From the NCBI RefSeq assembly GCF_016863035.1, contig NZ_BOOC01000005.1:124001-188000 (forward strand): a stretch of DNA of 64,000 nucleotides, given 5' to 3'. A program made the translations under genes and the position numbers. Below, in pieces: positions 51,531 to 60,526 of the stretch (positions are counted from its first letter, which is position 1; each line of letters starts with the position of its first letter). Origin of the DNA: Microbispora corallina (GTDB lineage: Bacteria; Actinomycetota; Actinomycetes; Streptosporangiales; Streptosporangiaceae). The notes below the pieces were generated by a model. The model made no database searches. It was given only the letters and a program-made list of their open reading frames with translations, and had not been told where the DNA came from.

Positions 51531-52745
51531 ATGACGACCGAGGACGAGGTGACGGAGTGGCTCAGGTCGCGAGCGATACCGCTGAACGGCCTGACACCTG
51601 GCACCGGAACCGATGACCTGGCGCCGTTCCGCGTCGCGCTGGACGGCGTGCGAGTGGCGGGGCTCGGCGAGGCCACGCACGGCAGCCGGGAGTTCTTCCT
51701 GATCAGGCACGGAATGCTGGAGTTCCTGGTCGAGGAGCTGGGCTTCACGACGCTCGCGGTGGAGGCCAGCGCTTCGGCGTCCCGCGCCGTGGACGACTAC
51801 GTGCAGGGCGGCTCAGGCGATCCGGTCGAGGCGCTCGCCGGGCTGGGCTTCTGGACGTTGCACACGGCGGAGATGCTGGCAGTCGTCCAGTGGCTGCGCG
51901 AGCACAACCGCACGGCCTCGCGGAAGGTACGGTTCGCGGGAATCGACCCGCAGCATCCGGCGGCATCGCTGGACGCCCTGCGTGCTCACCTCGGCGATGA
52001 CGCGCCGGCCCTGCTCGACCCCCTCGCTCCCCTCGCCGGCAAGCGCCTGGGCGTCGGCCCACCGCTCGACCGGCGGATCGAAGCCGACGCCCGCCGCGTG
52101 GAGGACTTCCTGGCCGGCGCCTCCCTTCCGGATGAGGCGCTTGCGCATGCGCGGATCGTGCACCAGAGCGCCGACCTCGCGAGCCGGCCGCTCCGGCACC
52201 CCGACCCCGCACAGACCGTGAGCGTCGCCCGCGACCGCTATCTCGCCGACAACGTGGACCTGCTCCTGACCGACCCGGACGCCAGGGTCGCCCTCTGGGC
52301 GCACAACGGTCACATCATGAAGGGCGACCACAGCGGCGGGTCGATGCCCACGATGGGGTCGCACCTCAGACAGCGCCACGGCGAGGCGTACTACGCACTC
52401 GGCGTGCTCTTCGGAGCGGGCCGGTTCCGGGCCCGCCGGCGACGATTCGGAAAGGTGGACCCGGCCACGCCCCCGATCACCTTCCGAGTCCCGCTCGTCC
52501 GGAGATCGAAGATCGTGGAGGCTCGCCTGGCCACCGCTCGTCCAGGTGATCATGTGATCGACCTGCGGAGCGGTCCACGGCCGCAGACCGTGAAGCGGTG
52601 GCTCGGCGAACCCCTCCGGATGCGCAGCTATGGGGGGCTGGTGAGGCGGCTCGTCTACAAACGCAGCTACATGCCCACGGTGCTCGCCGAGCATTTCGAC
52701 GGCATCGCCTTCGTGTTCGAGACCACCGCCTCCACCCCTCTGTAG
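51531..52745 (+). CDS. Erythromycin esterase-like hydrolase
   Basis: A 404-residue protein of the Ere superfamily. The catalytic His-Glu motifs are visible as GEATHGSREFF near 46, VEASAS near 75 and WAHNGHI near 262. The best-known members open the macrolide ring; many homologues act on unknown esters. It starts one base after the arsR stop, so the two are one operon and the esterase may respond to the same inducer. Confidence 0.85.
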   Translation: MTTEDEVTEWLRSRAIPLNGLTPGTGTDDLAPFRVALDGVRVAGLGEATHGSREFFLIRHGMLEFLVEELGFTTLAVEASASASRAVDDYVQGGSGDPVEALAGLGFWTLHTAEMLAVVQWLREHNRTASRKVRFAGIDPQHPAASLDALRAHLGDDAPALLDPLAPLAGKRLGVGPPLDRRIEADARRVEDFLAGASLPDEALAHARIVHQSADLASRPLRHPDPAQTVSVARDRYLADNVDLLLTDPDARVALWAHNGHIMKGDHSGGSMPTMGSHLRQRHGEAYYALGVLFGAGRFRARRRRFGKVDPATPPITFRVPLVRRSKIVEARLATARPGDHVIDLRSGPRPQTVKRWLGEPLRMRSYGGLVRRLVYKRSYMPTVLAEHFDGIAFVFETTASTPL

Positions 52746-52749
52746 ATGC

Positions 52750-54153
52750 TCAGAGGTCGAGAGCCAGCGTGGCGAGGTGGCGGGCGATGCCGTTGGTGTC
52801 GGTGACCTGCACGTTGCTGAGCACGACCACCTGGATGTCGTCGTTGGGCAGGTACATGTTGCTCGCCGCGTATCCCTGGAAAAGACCCGGATGGTACCGG
52901 AGCGGGTGTCCCTGGATCTGGTCGACGAGCCAGCCGAAGGCGTACGCGCTCGACGGCAGGTGGAGGCAGCCGTCGGAGGGGCAGGCCGCCTGCGGCGTGA
53001 ACGCCAGCTTGACGGTCGCAGGTGGTGCGACCTGGTATGAGCCGAACGCCCGATCCCAGCGAGCGATGTCATCGACGGTGGAGTAGATGCCGGTCGCGGA
53101 GAACAACTCGGAGCCGTTGAGGAGCGGGGCCGGTGACCCGACCGTGTAGTAGCCCTTCGCGAACCCGTCCGGGGGGTAGCTCCTGCTGTAGCCGGTGTGC
53201 TTGAGGTGCAGCGGTCCGGTGATCTCCTCGCGCAGGACGGTCCCGTACGGCTTGTGCGTCACCGCCTGGATGATCGCACCAGCCAGGACGTAGCCGGAGT
53301 TGGTGTACTTCCAAGTGGTGCCGGGCGGGAAGTCCAGTGGCAGGTTCACGAACTGCTGGATGAGTTTCTGGGGCGTGGTCGGTCGCGTGATATTGGCGAG
53401 GTAGCTCGGCAGTGTCTCGATGTTGGGGATGCCCGAGGTGTGTATGAGCGTCTCGCGGACCGTGATGGGAAGCCACGCTGCCGGGCAGGCACTGATGTAT
53501 GCCGGGACGAGATACGGGCAGATGGGGTCGTCCAGGTTGAGCAGCCCGCGGTCGCGCAGTTTCAGCACGATCATCGAGGTGAACTGCTTGGTGACCGACA
53601 TGACCCGGTAGACCGTGTCCGGCCGGTTGGGGATGCCGTTCTTCTCGTCGGCCTCGCCGGAGGCGAAGCGTGCCAGCACCTTCCCACGCCGCATCACCAG
53701 CACCGAACCGGTGAACTTGTTGTTCGCGGCGAGATCCTGCAGATAGGTGCGCATGGCCTCCGAGGTCTGGCCGCCCTGCGGGTCGGACGTGAAGTGGGTC
53801 GTGACGTTCTGATCGTTGTAGTCGCTCGCGCTCGCGTCCGTCTTCTGCCAGTCGTACGGCAGGGCCCGCGAATCCGTCTCGCCCTTCTGAGCCGGTGTGA
53901 GGACGAGGCTGACGTCGCGGAGCATTTTCTGATTTTGGCCCTCCCGCTCGTGATCCGACTGCCGCTGCTTGCCGCGGTGCCCGGCGCGATGGCGCTCATG
54001 CGCTCGATTCTGGCCCGGCCCGTCGCCGCCGACGCCGGTTACGACGGCGCCTCCGGCGGACGCGGCGATGGCAGGAGTGTCCACAGGTACGGCCCCGCCG
54101 GTCAATGCGGCACTGAGCGCAAGCAACCCGACATAAATAGGACGCTTGGCCAT
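52750..54153 (-). CDS. Secreted class C beta-lactamase-family serine hydrolase
   Basis: A 467-residue protein with a signal peptide (KRPIYVGLLALSAALTGGAV). A charged His/Arg/Gln-rich linker follows (about 40-70). The penicillin-binding fold has S-x-x-K in VMSVTKQF, Y-x-N in WKYTNSGY and the final motif in YHPGLFQGY. Members include D-aminopeptidases, esterases and carboxypeptidases. ATG 54153 is preferred; one in-frame ATG 12 bases upstream is possible. Its end is four bases from the convergent esterase end. Confidence 0.85.
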   Translation of the reverse strand: MAKRPIYVGLLALSAALTGGAVPVDTPAIAASAGGAVVTGVGGDGPGQNRAHERHRAGHRGKQRQSDHEREGQNQKMLRDVSLVLTPAQKGETDSRALPYDWQKTDASASDYNDQNVTTHFTSDPQGGQTSEAMRTYLQDLAANNKFTGSVLVMRRGKVLARFASGEADEKNGIPNRPDTVYRVMSVTKQFTSMIVLKLRDRGLLNLDDPICPYLVPAYISACPAAWLPITVRETLIHTSGIPNIETLPSYLANITRPTTPQKLIQQFVNLPLDFPPGTTWKYTNSGYVLAGAIIQAVTHKPYGTVLREEITGPLHLKHTGYSRSYPPDGFAKGYYTVGSPAPLLNGSELFSATGIYSTVDDIARWDRAFGSYQVAPPATVKLAFTPQAACPSDGCLHLPSSAYAFGWLVDQIQGHPLRYHPGLFQGYAASNMYLPNDDIQVVVLSNVQVTDTNGIARHLATLALDL

Positions 54154-54484
54154 TTTCTCCCCCATGAAACGTACCACTGTCCCCGAAATTCCGACATTTC
54201 CAGGAATCGACCTAATCTCGGTCGAGAACGCCCGGAAGACCATTCTTCTGGGGGTGTGCTTTCCGTTCGCCGACGCCACAAACAGCGGACGCCCCGGCTT
54301 TCCCTGGGCATATCCCTTTGTTAGCGATACTCGACACCGGCCGCCGGGAATTACGTCAGGGACGGTGTCATAGCGGGAAATCGCGCGCTATCTCCGGAGC
54401 GCCAGCCGGACGGTCGAGGGCCCGCGGGTCCCGTCTACGAGCGGAGAGCCTGGGGGGCGGGGCGGAGGCCCTAGATGTTTCACC
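54154..54484. other. Gene-free stretch upstream of the serine hydrolase
   Basis: The stretch is AT-richer than its surroundings and probably holds the serine-hydrolase promoter. A 7-bp inverted repeat (GACACCG/CGGTGTC, 54333-54369) has a 23-base loop and is weak. No coding signal was seen. Confidence 0.5.
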
Positions 54485-55009
54485 TCATGCAGTCGTCGTG
54501 TCGGCGGTCCGCCAATGATCCACATCGCCGGATGTGAGTTGGGGTCCCCAACCGTGACTCCCGTAGGGGGACCTGGCGAAGAACTGCGCAGGCGGAAGAA
54601 TCACGCTGTACCGACCGGCGATCTGCTCAACCGCGGCCAGGTGCCCGAGAGTTTCGTGGTCGTCGACGGCGCCGTAGAGGTTGACGTAGACAATTTCTGC
54701 CGTGTGCCGGACCAGCTCGTAGAGGTCCTCGGGAGCCGCGGCAGCACGGTTGCACTTCTCCACCAAGGCGGCGGGCATCGGGCCGCCGAGAGCCATGGCA
54801 ACGAGATCTGGCCCCGACTCCTCCCATGCGCGGAAGTCGTCAGCCGTGACAGTGGGTAGTCGCCATAGATGGTGAATCAGCTCGTCAATGCTTCTGTCCT
54901 GGATGCCTGTCCGCGCCAGCCACTCCCCGAGAGTCCGCAGTGCGGCGGCGAGACGTGCACGCACCGCCAGCGGTGCATAGGACGCTGACCTCGTGGGTTT
55001 GTCCGCCAT
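54485..55009 (-). CDS. Hypothetical protein in a TetR operon
   Basis: A 174-residue soluble protein with an all-helix first half (RARLAAALRTLGEWLARTGI) and a mixed second half with VYVNLYGAVDDHETLGHLA and SVILPPAQFFA. No family was recognised. It follows the TetR gene on the same strand. A start at 55042, overlapping the TetR stop, is also possible. Confidence 0.55.
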   Translation of the reverse strand: MADKPTRSASYAPLAVRARLAAALRTLGEWLARTGIQDRSIDELIHHLWRLPTVTADDFRAWEESGPDLVAMALGGPMPAALVEKCNRAAAAPEDLYELVRHTAEIVYVNLYGAVDDHETLGHLAAVEQIAGRYSVILPPAQFFARSPYGSHGWGPQLTSGDVDHWRTADTTTA

Positions 55010-55031
55010 GGCAGAGCCAGTCCCCTGAGTG

Positions 55032-55643
55032 TCACCGGCCATGATCGGCGGCGGTCCGGTTGCTGTCCGGGGCCGGCTTTCGGGTGGCCAGGAGGAGCTC
55101 GGCGGTCTTCCGGGCGGTCCGCGCGCTCGTCGTCGAGTGGTCGAGGTGTGCGGCCGCGTTGGCGCCGTCGTACACCTGCACCAGCGCAGCCACCAGTTCG
55201 TCGTCGTTGCCGGCGTGAAGGGGACCGAGGAGACGGGAGAACAGGGCCGGCAGCCAGATGCGGTCGTACGCGATGGCCTCTTGGACGCCCGCATGGTGGG
55301 GGTACTCGGCTGCGGCGTTGGCGAACGCGCAACCACGGAAGCCAGGCTCTGAGATCACCTGGTGGAGAACGTCGAAAACGGACAGAATCCGCTCCTCGGC
55401 CGACTCCTGGGCCCGCGCCTCCACCTCCCGCGTCACACGCACGCGCATGATGTCGCTGCGGCGACGCAGATACTGCGCCACCAGGTCTTCCTTGGTGCGG
55501 AAGTGTACGTACATGGTCGACTTGGCGACGCTGCTTTCGACGATCACCCTGTCGATGCCCACCGCGTGGATTCCCTCGGCGTAGAACAGCCGGTCCGCGG
55601 TCTCCAGCAGGCGTTCGCGCACCGTGCCTGGCTTCTTGCCCAT
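55032..55643 (-). CDS. TetR family transcriptional regulator
   Basis: A 203-residue repressor. The N-terminal helix-turn-helix is GTVRERLLETADRLFYAEGI through SSVAKSTMYVHFRTKEDLV. The C-terminal domain has a single Cys in GFRGCAFANAAAEYP, the pattern seen in the AcnR/LmrA-like group of actinobacterial TetR proteins. It is divergent from an LLM oxidoreductase gene, with a perfect palindrome between them. Confidence 0.88.
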   Translation of the reverse strand: MGKKPGTVRERLLETADRLFYAEGIHAVGIDRVIVESSVAKSTMYVHFRTKEDLVAQYLRRRSDIMRVRVTREVEARAQESAEERILSVFDVLHQVISEPGFRGCAFANAAAEYPHHAGVQEAIAYDRIWLPALFSRLLGPLHAGNDDELVAALVQVYDGANAAAHLDHSTTSARTARKTAELLLATRKPAPDSNRTAADHGR

Positions 55644-55658
55644 ACCAGCAGTATCGAA

Positions 55659-55674
55659 CGAACAGGTCTGTTCG
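55659..55674. promoter_or_regulatory. TetR operator palindrome
   Basis: CGAACAG-GT-CTGTTCG is a perfect 7-bp inverted repeat 16 bases upstream of the TetR ATG and 87 bases upstream of the divergent LLM gene. It is the expected site for autoregulation and control of the neighbour. Confidence 0.75.
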
Positions 55675-55760
55675 ATCCGGTCAAGGCGACCGCTGCCGGG
55701 CTGTGTGAGCACGGCATGGATCTGGTCGATCGCCAACCATGATCACATTGGAGGTTCCAG

Positions 55761-56696
55761 ATGAGACTCGGACTTCGTCTGCCCCAGAGGTTGGGCGTCG
55801 ACCTGCAGCACGACCTGGTCGACGCGGCCAGGACGGCCGAAGCGGCCGGGTACGCCAGTTTGTGGACGTACGAACGGCTGCTCTTCCCGGAAACACCCGC
55901 CGAACCATATGCCCCACCGGACGTACCCTGGCCGGAACCCCAGCGGCAGGCCGCCGACCCCTTGGCGGTCCTCACGGCAGCGGCGGTGGCGACCGAGCAG
56001 GTGCGCCTCGGTACCTCTGTTCTGATCGCCGCACTCCACACACCCGTCCAGCTGGCGAAGGCGCCGGCCACGATCGATCAGATCAGCGGCGGCCGCCTGG
56101 TCGCGGGCATGGGCGCCGGCTGGTCCAGCGACGAGTTCCGCGCCACTGGCGCCGCTCGAGCGGATCGCGGCCGCTTCCTCGACGAGACACTGGACGTCTT
56201 CGACGCCGTGTGGGGCCCGGACCCGGTGTCCTATCGAGGCCCTCGCGTGGTCATCGACAACGCCTCCGTCCTGCCCAAGCCCGTTTCGAGAATCCCCGTA
56301 CTGCTCGGCGGCGGTGGCGGCGCCAAGGCCCTGCAGCGCATCGCCAAGCGCGCGGACGGCTGGCTGCCGTTCCTGACCACGCCGGGGCCGGAAGGAGCCG
56401 CAGAACTGCGCGCGAGCTGGGACCGTATCCGGGAGATGGCTTCTGTGTATGGCCGGGACACGAGCCGGATGGAGATGATCGTGGTGGGAAACGTCACCTT
56501 CACCGACCGTCCGGCAGGACCTAACCGATCGCCGTTCATCGGCACTCTCGATCAGATCATGGACGACATCCACACGGCCGCGGAGGCGGGCGCGGACGAA
56601 CTCATCGTGGACCTGAACCTGCAGGACTGGTTCACCAGCACCCGGCAGATGCTGGAGACGGCGGTGGAGATCCGCGAACGGGCCACAGCCTCATAA
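55761..56696 (+). CDS. LLM-class F420-dependent oxidoreductase
   Basis: This 311-residue luciferase-like TIM barrel resembles the TIGR03619 F420 group: LGLRLPQRLGVDL at the start, ATEQVRLGTSVLIAALHTPVQLAKAPATIDQISGGRLVAGMGAGW in the middle and VLLGGGGGAKALQRIAKRADGW later. It would transfer hydride from reduced F420 to an unknown substrate. GGAGGTTCC precedes the ATG. Confidence 0.85.
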   Translation: MRLGLRLPQRLGVDLQHDLVDAARTAEAAGYASLWTYERLLFPETPAEPYAPPDVPWPEPQRQAADPLAVLTAAAVATEQVRLGTSVLIAALHTPVQLAKAPATIDQISGGRLVAGMGAGWSSDEFRATGAARADRGRFLDETLDVFDAVWGPDPVSYRGPRVVIDNASVLPKPVSRIPVLLGGGGGAKALQRIAKRADGWLPFLTTPGPEGAAELRASWDRIREMASVYGRDTSRMEMIVVGNVTFTDRPAGPNRSPFIGTLDQIMDDIHTAAEAGADELIVDLNLQDWFTSTRQMLETAVEIRERATAS

Positions 56697-56714
56697 CCGA
56701 TGTCGTAGCCGTTC

Positions 56715-58841
56715 TCAGTGTGCTTCTGCAGCGGTCTCGCGAATACGCCCGGTTGTCTTTTCCGGTGATAGACCCGTGTAATTTCCGGCGAAGGCCAGGA
56801 TGTCCGCCGCCAGGGCGCGTTCTTTACTTGCGGGAAAGCCGGCGTGGGCGGTGTCCGGTTCTCGGCGCATGAGAACCGGCCGGTCACTGGTGGTGGCGCT
56901 CTGGAGGGCCGCGCACATTTTGGTGACGTGGGCCTCTCCGGTCTGCAGATCGGTTACCGCGCCGGTGAAGAGGAATGCGGGATAGGGGGTTCCGGGCGCG
57001 ACGTTGTGGTAGGGGGAGTACGAGAGCAGCCATTGGAGTTGTTCGGGTTGGGAGGCGGTACCGAATTCGTCGGTCCAGGTGCATCCCAAGCCGAAGTGTT
57101 CGTAACGCACCATGTCACAAAGCGGGGCTTCGGCGATGACCGCGGCGTACAGGTCTGGTCGCTGTGTGGCGGCGGCGGTGACCAGCAGTCCACCGGCGGA
57201 TTGGCCGTAGATCGCCAGTTGGTCGCGGGTGGTTCGACCGGTCTTGATGAGCCAGGTCGCGGCGTCGTTGAAGTCGCTGACCGCGCGGTGTTTGTGTGGT
57301 CCGCGACCGGCGTCGTGCCAATGCTGGCCCTCCTCGCCGCCTCCGCGTACACAGGCGACGGCGTAGGTGCCGCCGGCGCCGACCCATGCGGCCGCCATGG
57401 GGAAGAACCATGGGCGCATCGGCATGCCGAAGCTGCCGTAGCCGTAAAGGAGGGTGGGGCGGGGGCCCTGATCTTCTTCAGCCGGGGTGAACAGGAACAG
57501 CGTGATCTCGGTACCGTCGCCGGCCTGATAGCGAACACTGCGGCTGCGGATCTCTGGAGTATGTCCGGCTGTTGTGGCGCCGGTTTCCCGCTCCGTCTTC
57601 CCGCCGGCGGGGTCGTAGCGATAGATGGTGGGGGGCGTGGTCGCGTCGCAGTAGCTGAACCATGCGCGACGTCCGTGCGGGATGTCCGCGCGCACGGATG
57701 ACACGACGCCGGCGCCGGGGAGGGGCAGCTCGGTGACCAGCCGCCCGTTGGCCAGGGTGTGGAGTGTCAGGACGGAGGTGCCGTGGCGGGTGCGTGCCAC
57801 CAGAAGGAGGGGCTGCGGAAGTGCCGGGTCGTCCAGGACCACGCACTCGTCCAAGGGGGCCTGGGGATCTTCAGCTACCAGCGTGTGCCATGAAGCCGGG
57901 TCGGTATCGCACCGGTGCGCCATGCAGATTCGGCCGCACGGGGCCTCGTAGTCGGTGACCAGCAGCAGATCGCCGTCCGCGAGGAAACGTGGGAGAACAC
58001 GGGCGTGTGTGGTCGATCCGTCCACGATCTTGACGAAATGCGGGGCTTCCGGATCGACGAGTTCCGCCACGTACACATCGTTGTGTGAGGCGGGCCCAAC
58101 CGTCGCAGTGATCGCCAGATAACTGCCGTCGGCGCTGACCGTGAGCCCGTAATAGCGGTCTGGGGCATCGTCGCCGCCGAACACCACCATGTCGGCCTGC
58201 CAGGGCGAACCGATCCGGTGCAACCTCACCCGCCGGTGCAGACGCATGTCGTCAGGGGTCAGTTCCTCATCAGGAACACGGCTGACGTAGTAGAACGCAT
58301 CCCCTCCCGGCAGCCAGGCGAGCGAGGTGTTACGGGCGCGCGGCAACGGCCCGTCCACCGTCTCGCCGGTACGCACGTCCAGCACCATGATGTCGCTGCC
58401 GGGCTGCTCGGCGACCTCCATTTGGACGGCCACGCGTTCGCCTTCGCGAGATGGCCACCAGGTGTACAACCCGGTATGGCCGGACGGATCGATCTCCACC
58501 GGATCGACCAGCACCCGCCTGTTCCCCTCGGCGTCGACGACGAGCAGGCGCCGTTGCTCATCCCCGCGGAGCTGCTCGGCGAGGAACATGACCGAGCCGC
58601 GCGCCATCGGAGGCTCCACGACGCCGAACGATGACACCTGATCCATCAAGGACGCCCAGGATTGCTTGTCATGCCATCCGGTGCGACAGGTGTGGAAGAG
58701 ACGATCTTGGGCTGCGGCCCAGTCCTGTACGCACGCGTCATCGCCGTCTTCCAACCACCGGTAGGGATCGGAGACCGGGAACCCGAACAGATCCTCCACC
58801 ACATCGCTGCGCCGAGCGGCAGGGTAAGGAAATTGCGCCAC
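56715..58841 (-). CDS. Prolyl oligopeptidase family serine peptidase (S9A)
   Basis: The 708-residue peptidase has an N-terminal beta-propeller (to about 410) and a C-terminal alpha/beta hydrolase. The triad is Ser in GQSAGGLLVTAAA (family usually GRSNGG), Asp in the TDLQTGEAHVTK segment and His in DTAHAGFPASK. It cuts or joins peptides at Pro. GTG at 58841 is chosen since it has GGGGGCG upstream, gives the usual length and lies after the hairpin; GTG at 58919 would add 26 residues and cross the hairpin. There is no signal peptide, so it acts in the cytoplasm. A tiny peptide gene lies just upstream. Confidence 0.88.
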   Translation of the reverse strand: MAQFPYPAARRSDVVEDLFGFPVSDPYRWLEDGDDACVQDWAAAQDRLFHTCRTGWHDKQSWASLMDQVSSFGVVEPPMARGSVMFLAEQLRGDEQRRLLVVDAEGNRRVLVDPVEIDPSGHTGLYTWWPSREGERVAVQMEVAEQPGSDIMVLDVRTGETVDGPLPRARNTSLAWLPGGDAFYYVSRVPDEELTPDDMRLHRRVRLHRIGSPWQADMVVFGGDDAPDRYYGLTVSADGSYLAITATVGPASHNDVYVAELVDPEAPHFVKIVDGSTTHARVLPRFLADGDLLLVTDYEAPCGRICMAHRCDTDPASWHTLVAEDPQAPLDECVVLDDPALPQPLLLVARTRHGTSVLTLHTLANGRLVTELPLPGAGVVSSVRADIPHGRRAWFSYCDATTPPTIYRYDPAGGKTERETGATTAGHTPEIRSRSVRYQAGDGTEITLFLFTPAEEDQGPRPTLLYGYGSFGMPMRPWFFPMAAAWVGAGGTYAVACVRGGGEEGQHWHDAGRGPHKHRAVSDFNDAATWLIKTGRTTRDQLAIYGQSAGGLLVTAAATQRPDLYAAVIAEAPLCDMVRYEHFGLGCTWTDEFGTASQPEQLQWLLSYSPYHNVAPGTPYPAFLFTGAVTDLQTGEAHVTKMCAALQSATTSDRPVLMRREPDTAHAGFPASKERALAADILAFAGNYTGLSPEKTTGRIRETAAEAH

Positions 58842-58877
58842 GAACGCCCCCAATTCATCGCCCCGCCTGACATAGGT

Positions 58878-58913
58878 CGAGGTACTGCGGCCTATACGCA
58901 CCGCAGTACCTCG
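58878..58913 (-). terminator. Perfect hairpin between the tiny ORF and the peptidase gene
   Basis: CGAGGTACTGCGG at 58878-58890 and CCGCAGTACCTCG at 58901-58913 form a 13-bp stem with a 10-base loop and no T-run. Placed just after the tiny ORF stop, it could be an attenuator or processing site that makes the peptide mRNA more abundant than the peptidase mRNA. Confidence 0.65.
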
Positions 58914-58923
58914 GCTCACTCAG

Positions 58924-59019
58924 TTACGACTGGCCACGCAGAATGTCGGCCTGCCAGCCGCGCGGGCCCCCGACGCGAGGAGCCGGACTGGAATCGCGAT
59001 ACGGTAGGTGTCCATTCAT
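58924..59019 (-). CDS. 31-residue peptide ORF upstream of the prolyl oligopeptidase
   Basis: The ORF starts MNGHLPYRDSSPAPRVGG, continues PRGWQ and ends LRGQS. GGGAGG lies five bases upstream of the ATG, which is as good a ribosome site as any in the window. It contains four Pro and one Trp and no Cys. The stop is 83 bases before the peptidase start, with a perfect hairpin between. It may be a precursor or regulatory leader peptide. A longer version of the same frame (to 59364) has poor codon use in its extra part. Confidence 0.45.
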   Translation of the reverse strand: MNGHLPYRDSSPAPRVGGPRGWQADILRGQS

Positions 59020-59433
59020 TTCGGCCTCCCGAATGAGCCGATTCGCCCCGGCATGGGCGATTACGACAGTGGTGTCCCCTCGGCCTCGATCGCTAAACAG
59101 AGGCGTCGCTTTCGCCTGTAAGCGCCGGTCCTCCTGGACCCTCGGCACGTGCCGGACGGACAACCGGCCGACCATATTGGCTATTCTCGTGCTAAATTTC
59201 ACGCAAGAAAAGAAGGCGTCCTGGTATGCCCCGTGCAGATCAAACTCGCGGGACAGTAATTCTGCACCTTTCGAGATAGATCCCAAAGCCGCGGCACGAC
59301 CTGCGGAAGCGCCATCAAGATCATTGCGCGGCGCGTGGAGCCGGAGCGCCTCCGCCGGAGGCATTGGTCACAGGGTTTGGCGTATCTGTAGTGCCAGCTC
59401 GCCGATGTTCACGGGCTGGGCAGTGTCGACTCG
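59020..59433. other. Gene-poor stretch upstream of the tiny ORF
   Basis: The sequence is AT-richer around 59165-59290 than its neighbours. It likely contains the promoter for the peptide-peptidase unit on the minus strand and the left border of the IS481 remnant on the plus strand. No RNA fold or coding signal was recognised. Confidence 0.5.
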
Positions 59434-59877
59434 GTGGACAGGGCCGAGAGCGAGGGGCGACTTCGCCTGGCGCGTTGCATCGTCGATGACGGCTGGAGCC
59501 TGCGCCGGGCGGCTGAACGCTTCCAGGTCACCCACACCACCGCCGCCCGCTGGGCCTCGCGCTACCGGCAGCACGGCCCGGCCGCCATGGCCGACCGTTC
59601 CAGCCGCCCGCACCGCTGCCCGACCCGTGCCGACCAGCGCACCGAACGACGCATCTGCAAGATCCGCGTGACCCGCCGGCTCGGCCCGGCAAGGATCGCC
59701 GCCCGCCTCGGCCTTGCTCCCTCCACCATCCACCGCGTCCTTGTCCGCTACCGGATGCCACCCCTGGCCCACCTGGACCGGTCTACCGCCACCCGTATCC
59801 GCCGCTACGAACGCCAGCGTCCCGGTCAACTAGTCCACATCCACATCAAGAAACATGACCGCCGCCCGCAAGGGTGA
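59434..59877 (+). pseudogene. IS481-family transposase remnant
   Basis: About 147 codons of an IS481 transposase remain. The two helix-turn-helix parts are clear (CIVDDGWSLRRAAERFQVTH, then DRSSRPHRCP and GPARIAARLGLAPSTIHRVL). The catalytic core begins at QLVHIHIKKHDR but reads into a stop, and the remaining half with the DDE residues is gone. Inverted ends were not found. Confidence 0.8.
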
Positions 59878-59879
59878 GA

Positions 59880-60200
59880 CTCCAACGGCTCGACGATGAC
59901 CACCGCCACCAACGCCGTCCCCACCGGCACGTGGGTGCGGATCGAGGTCAAGGCCACCCACTCCAGCTCGACCGCGTCGTGTGAGCTGCGGTACTACGCC
60001 GACCCTCTCGCCGGCGCCCCGACCGAGGCGAAGACCAGCTCCGCCTCGTTCACCACCTCCAGCAGCTCCACGGCGCAGGCCTTCATCGCGGCCGCAATTA
60101 CAACAGCGCGGCCTGGCAGATTTCCTTCGACATGGACTCCTACACCCTCGACGGCGCCGACTGGATCGGCCCAGAAGGGGGACTGCCGTACCAAGGCTGA
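59880..60200 (+). pseudogene. Frameshifted phage-type gene fragment
   Basis: One frame reads TGTWVRIEVKATHSSSTASC then ELRYYADPLAG, which looks like a laminin-G/tail-type beta domain. Near 60087 the sense shifts to another frame, NYNSAAWQISFDMDSYTLDG then ADWIGPEGGLPYQG, and stops. The start and the rest of the gene are missing. It is probably debris of a phage tail or structural gene. Confidence 0.6.
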
Positions 60201-60396
60201 AGGACTTTCATCAAGTAGTCCACTTCACGGAAAGTGCGTGCGCCCACTTTTCAGGACCCGCCGACACCAGCACATATACCCCGCCTATACCGACGTCTCC
60301 GATGCTTGCACTTCGTCCCAGCCGGTTTCCGGCGTCATGTTCACCTCGCGCCGGTGAAAACGCCGCGTTGAGGGAGCCGACACGAAAGGAGTGATC

Positions 60397-60432
60397 ATGA
60401 ACCGTCGCAGGAAGTGGATCATCTGGCTGTAG
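60397..60432 (+). other. Eleven-residue ORF with a strong ribosome site
   Basis: AAAGGAG lies before ATG 60397, but the frame stops after MNRRRKWIIWL. It looks like the N-terminus of a lost membrane protein rather than a working gene. Confidence 0.3.
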
Positions 60433-60456
60433 CGGGCCTGATCCTGACAAAACGGT

Positions 60457-60470
60457 ACGTTAAGTAACGT
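60457..60470. repeat. Short perfect palindrome
   Basis: ACGTTA-AG-TAACGT lies in the gene-debris zone shortly before a GC hairpin. Its role is unknown. Confidence 0.4.
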
Positions 60471-60476
60471 GCGAAG

Positions 60477-60504
60477 CGCCCGCCCTCCGGAAGGAGGGCG
60501 GGCG
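60477..60504. terminator. GC-rich hairpin
   Basis: A perfect 12-bp stem (CGCCCGCCCTCC / GGAGGGCGGGCG) with a GGAA tetraloop. It can stop transcription of either strand between the two pseudogene blocks. Confidence 0.75.
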
Positions 60505-60526
60505 TGTGCGTCTAGTTAAGTAGAGG

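Noticed and set aside
58924..59364. 146-residue version of the tiny peptide ORF
   Set aside because: The extra N-terminal part has unfavourable codon use, no ribosome site and no recognisable features; the internal ATG has a strong one.
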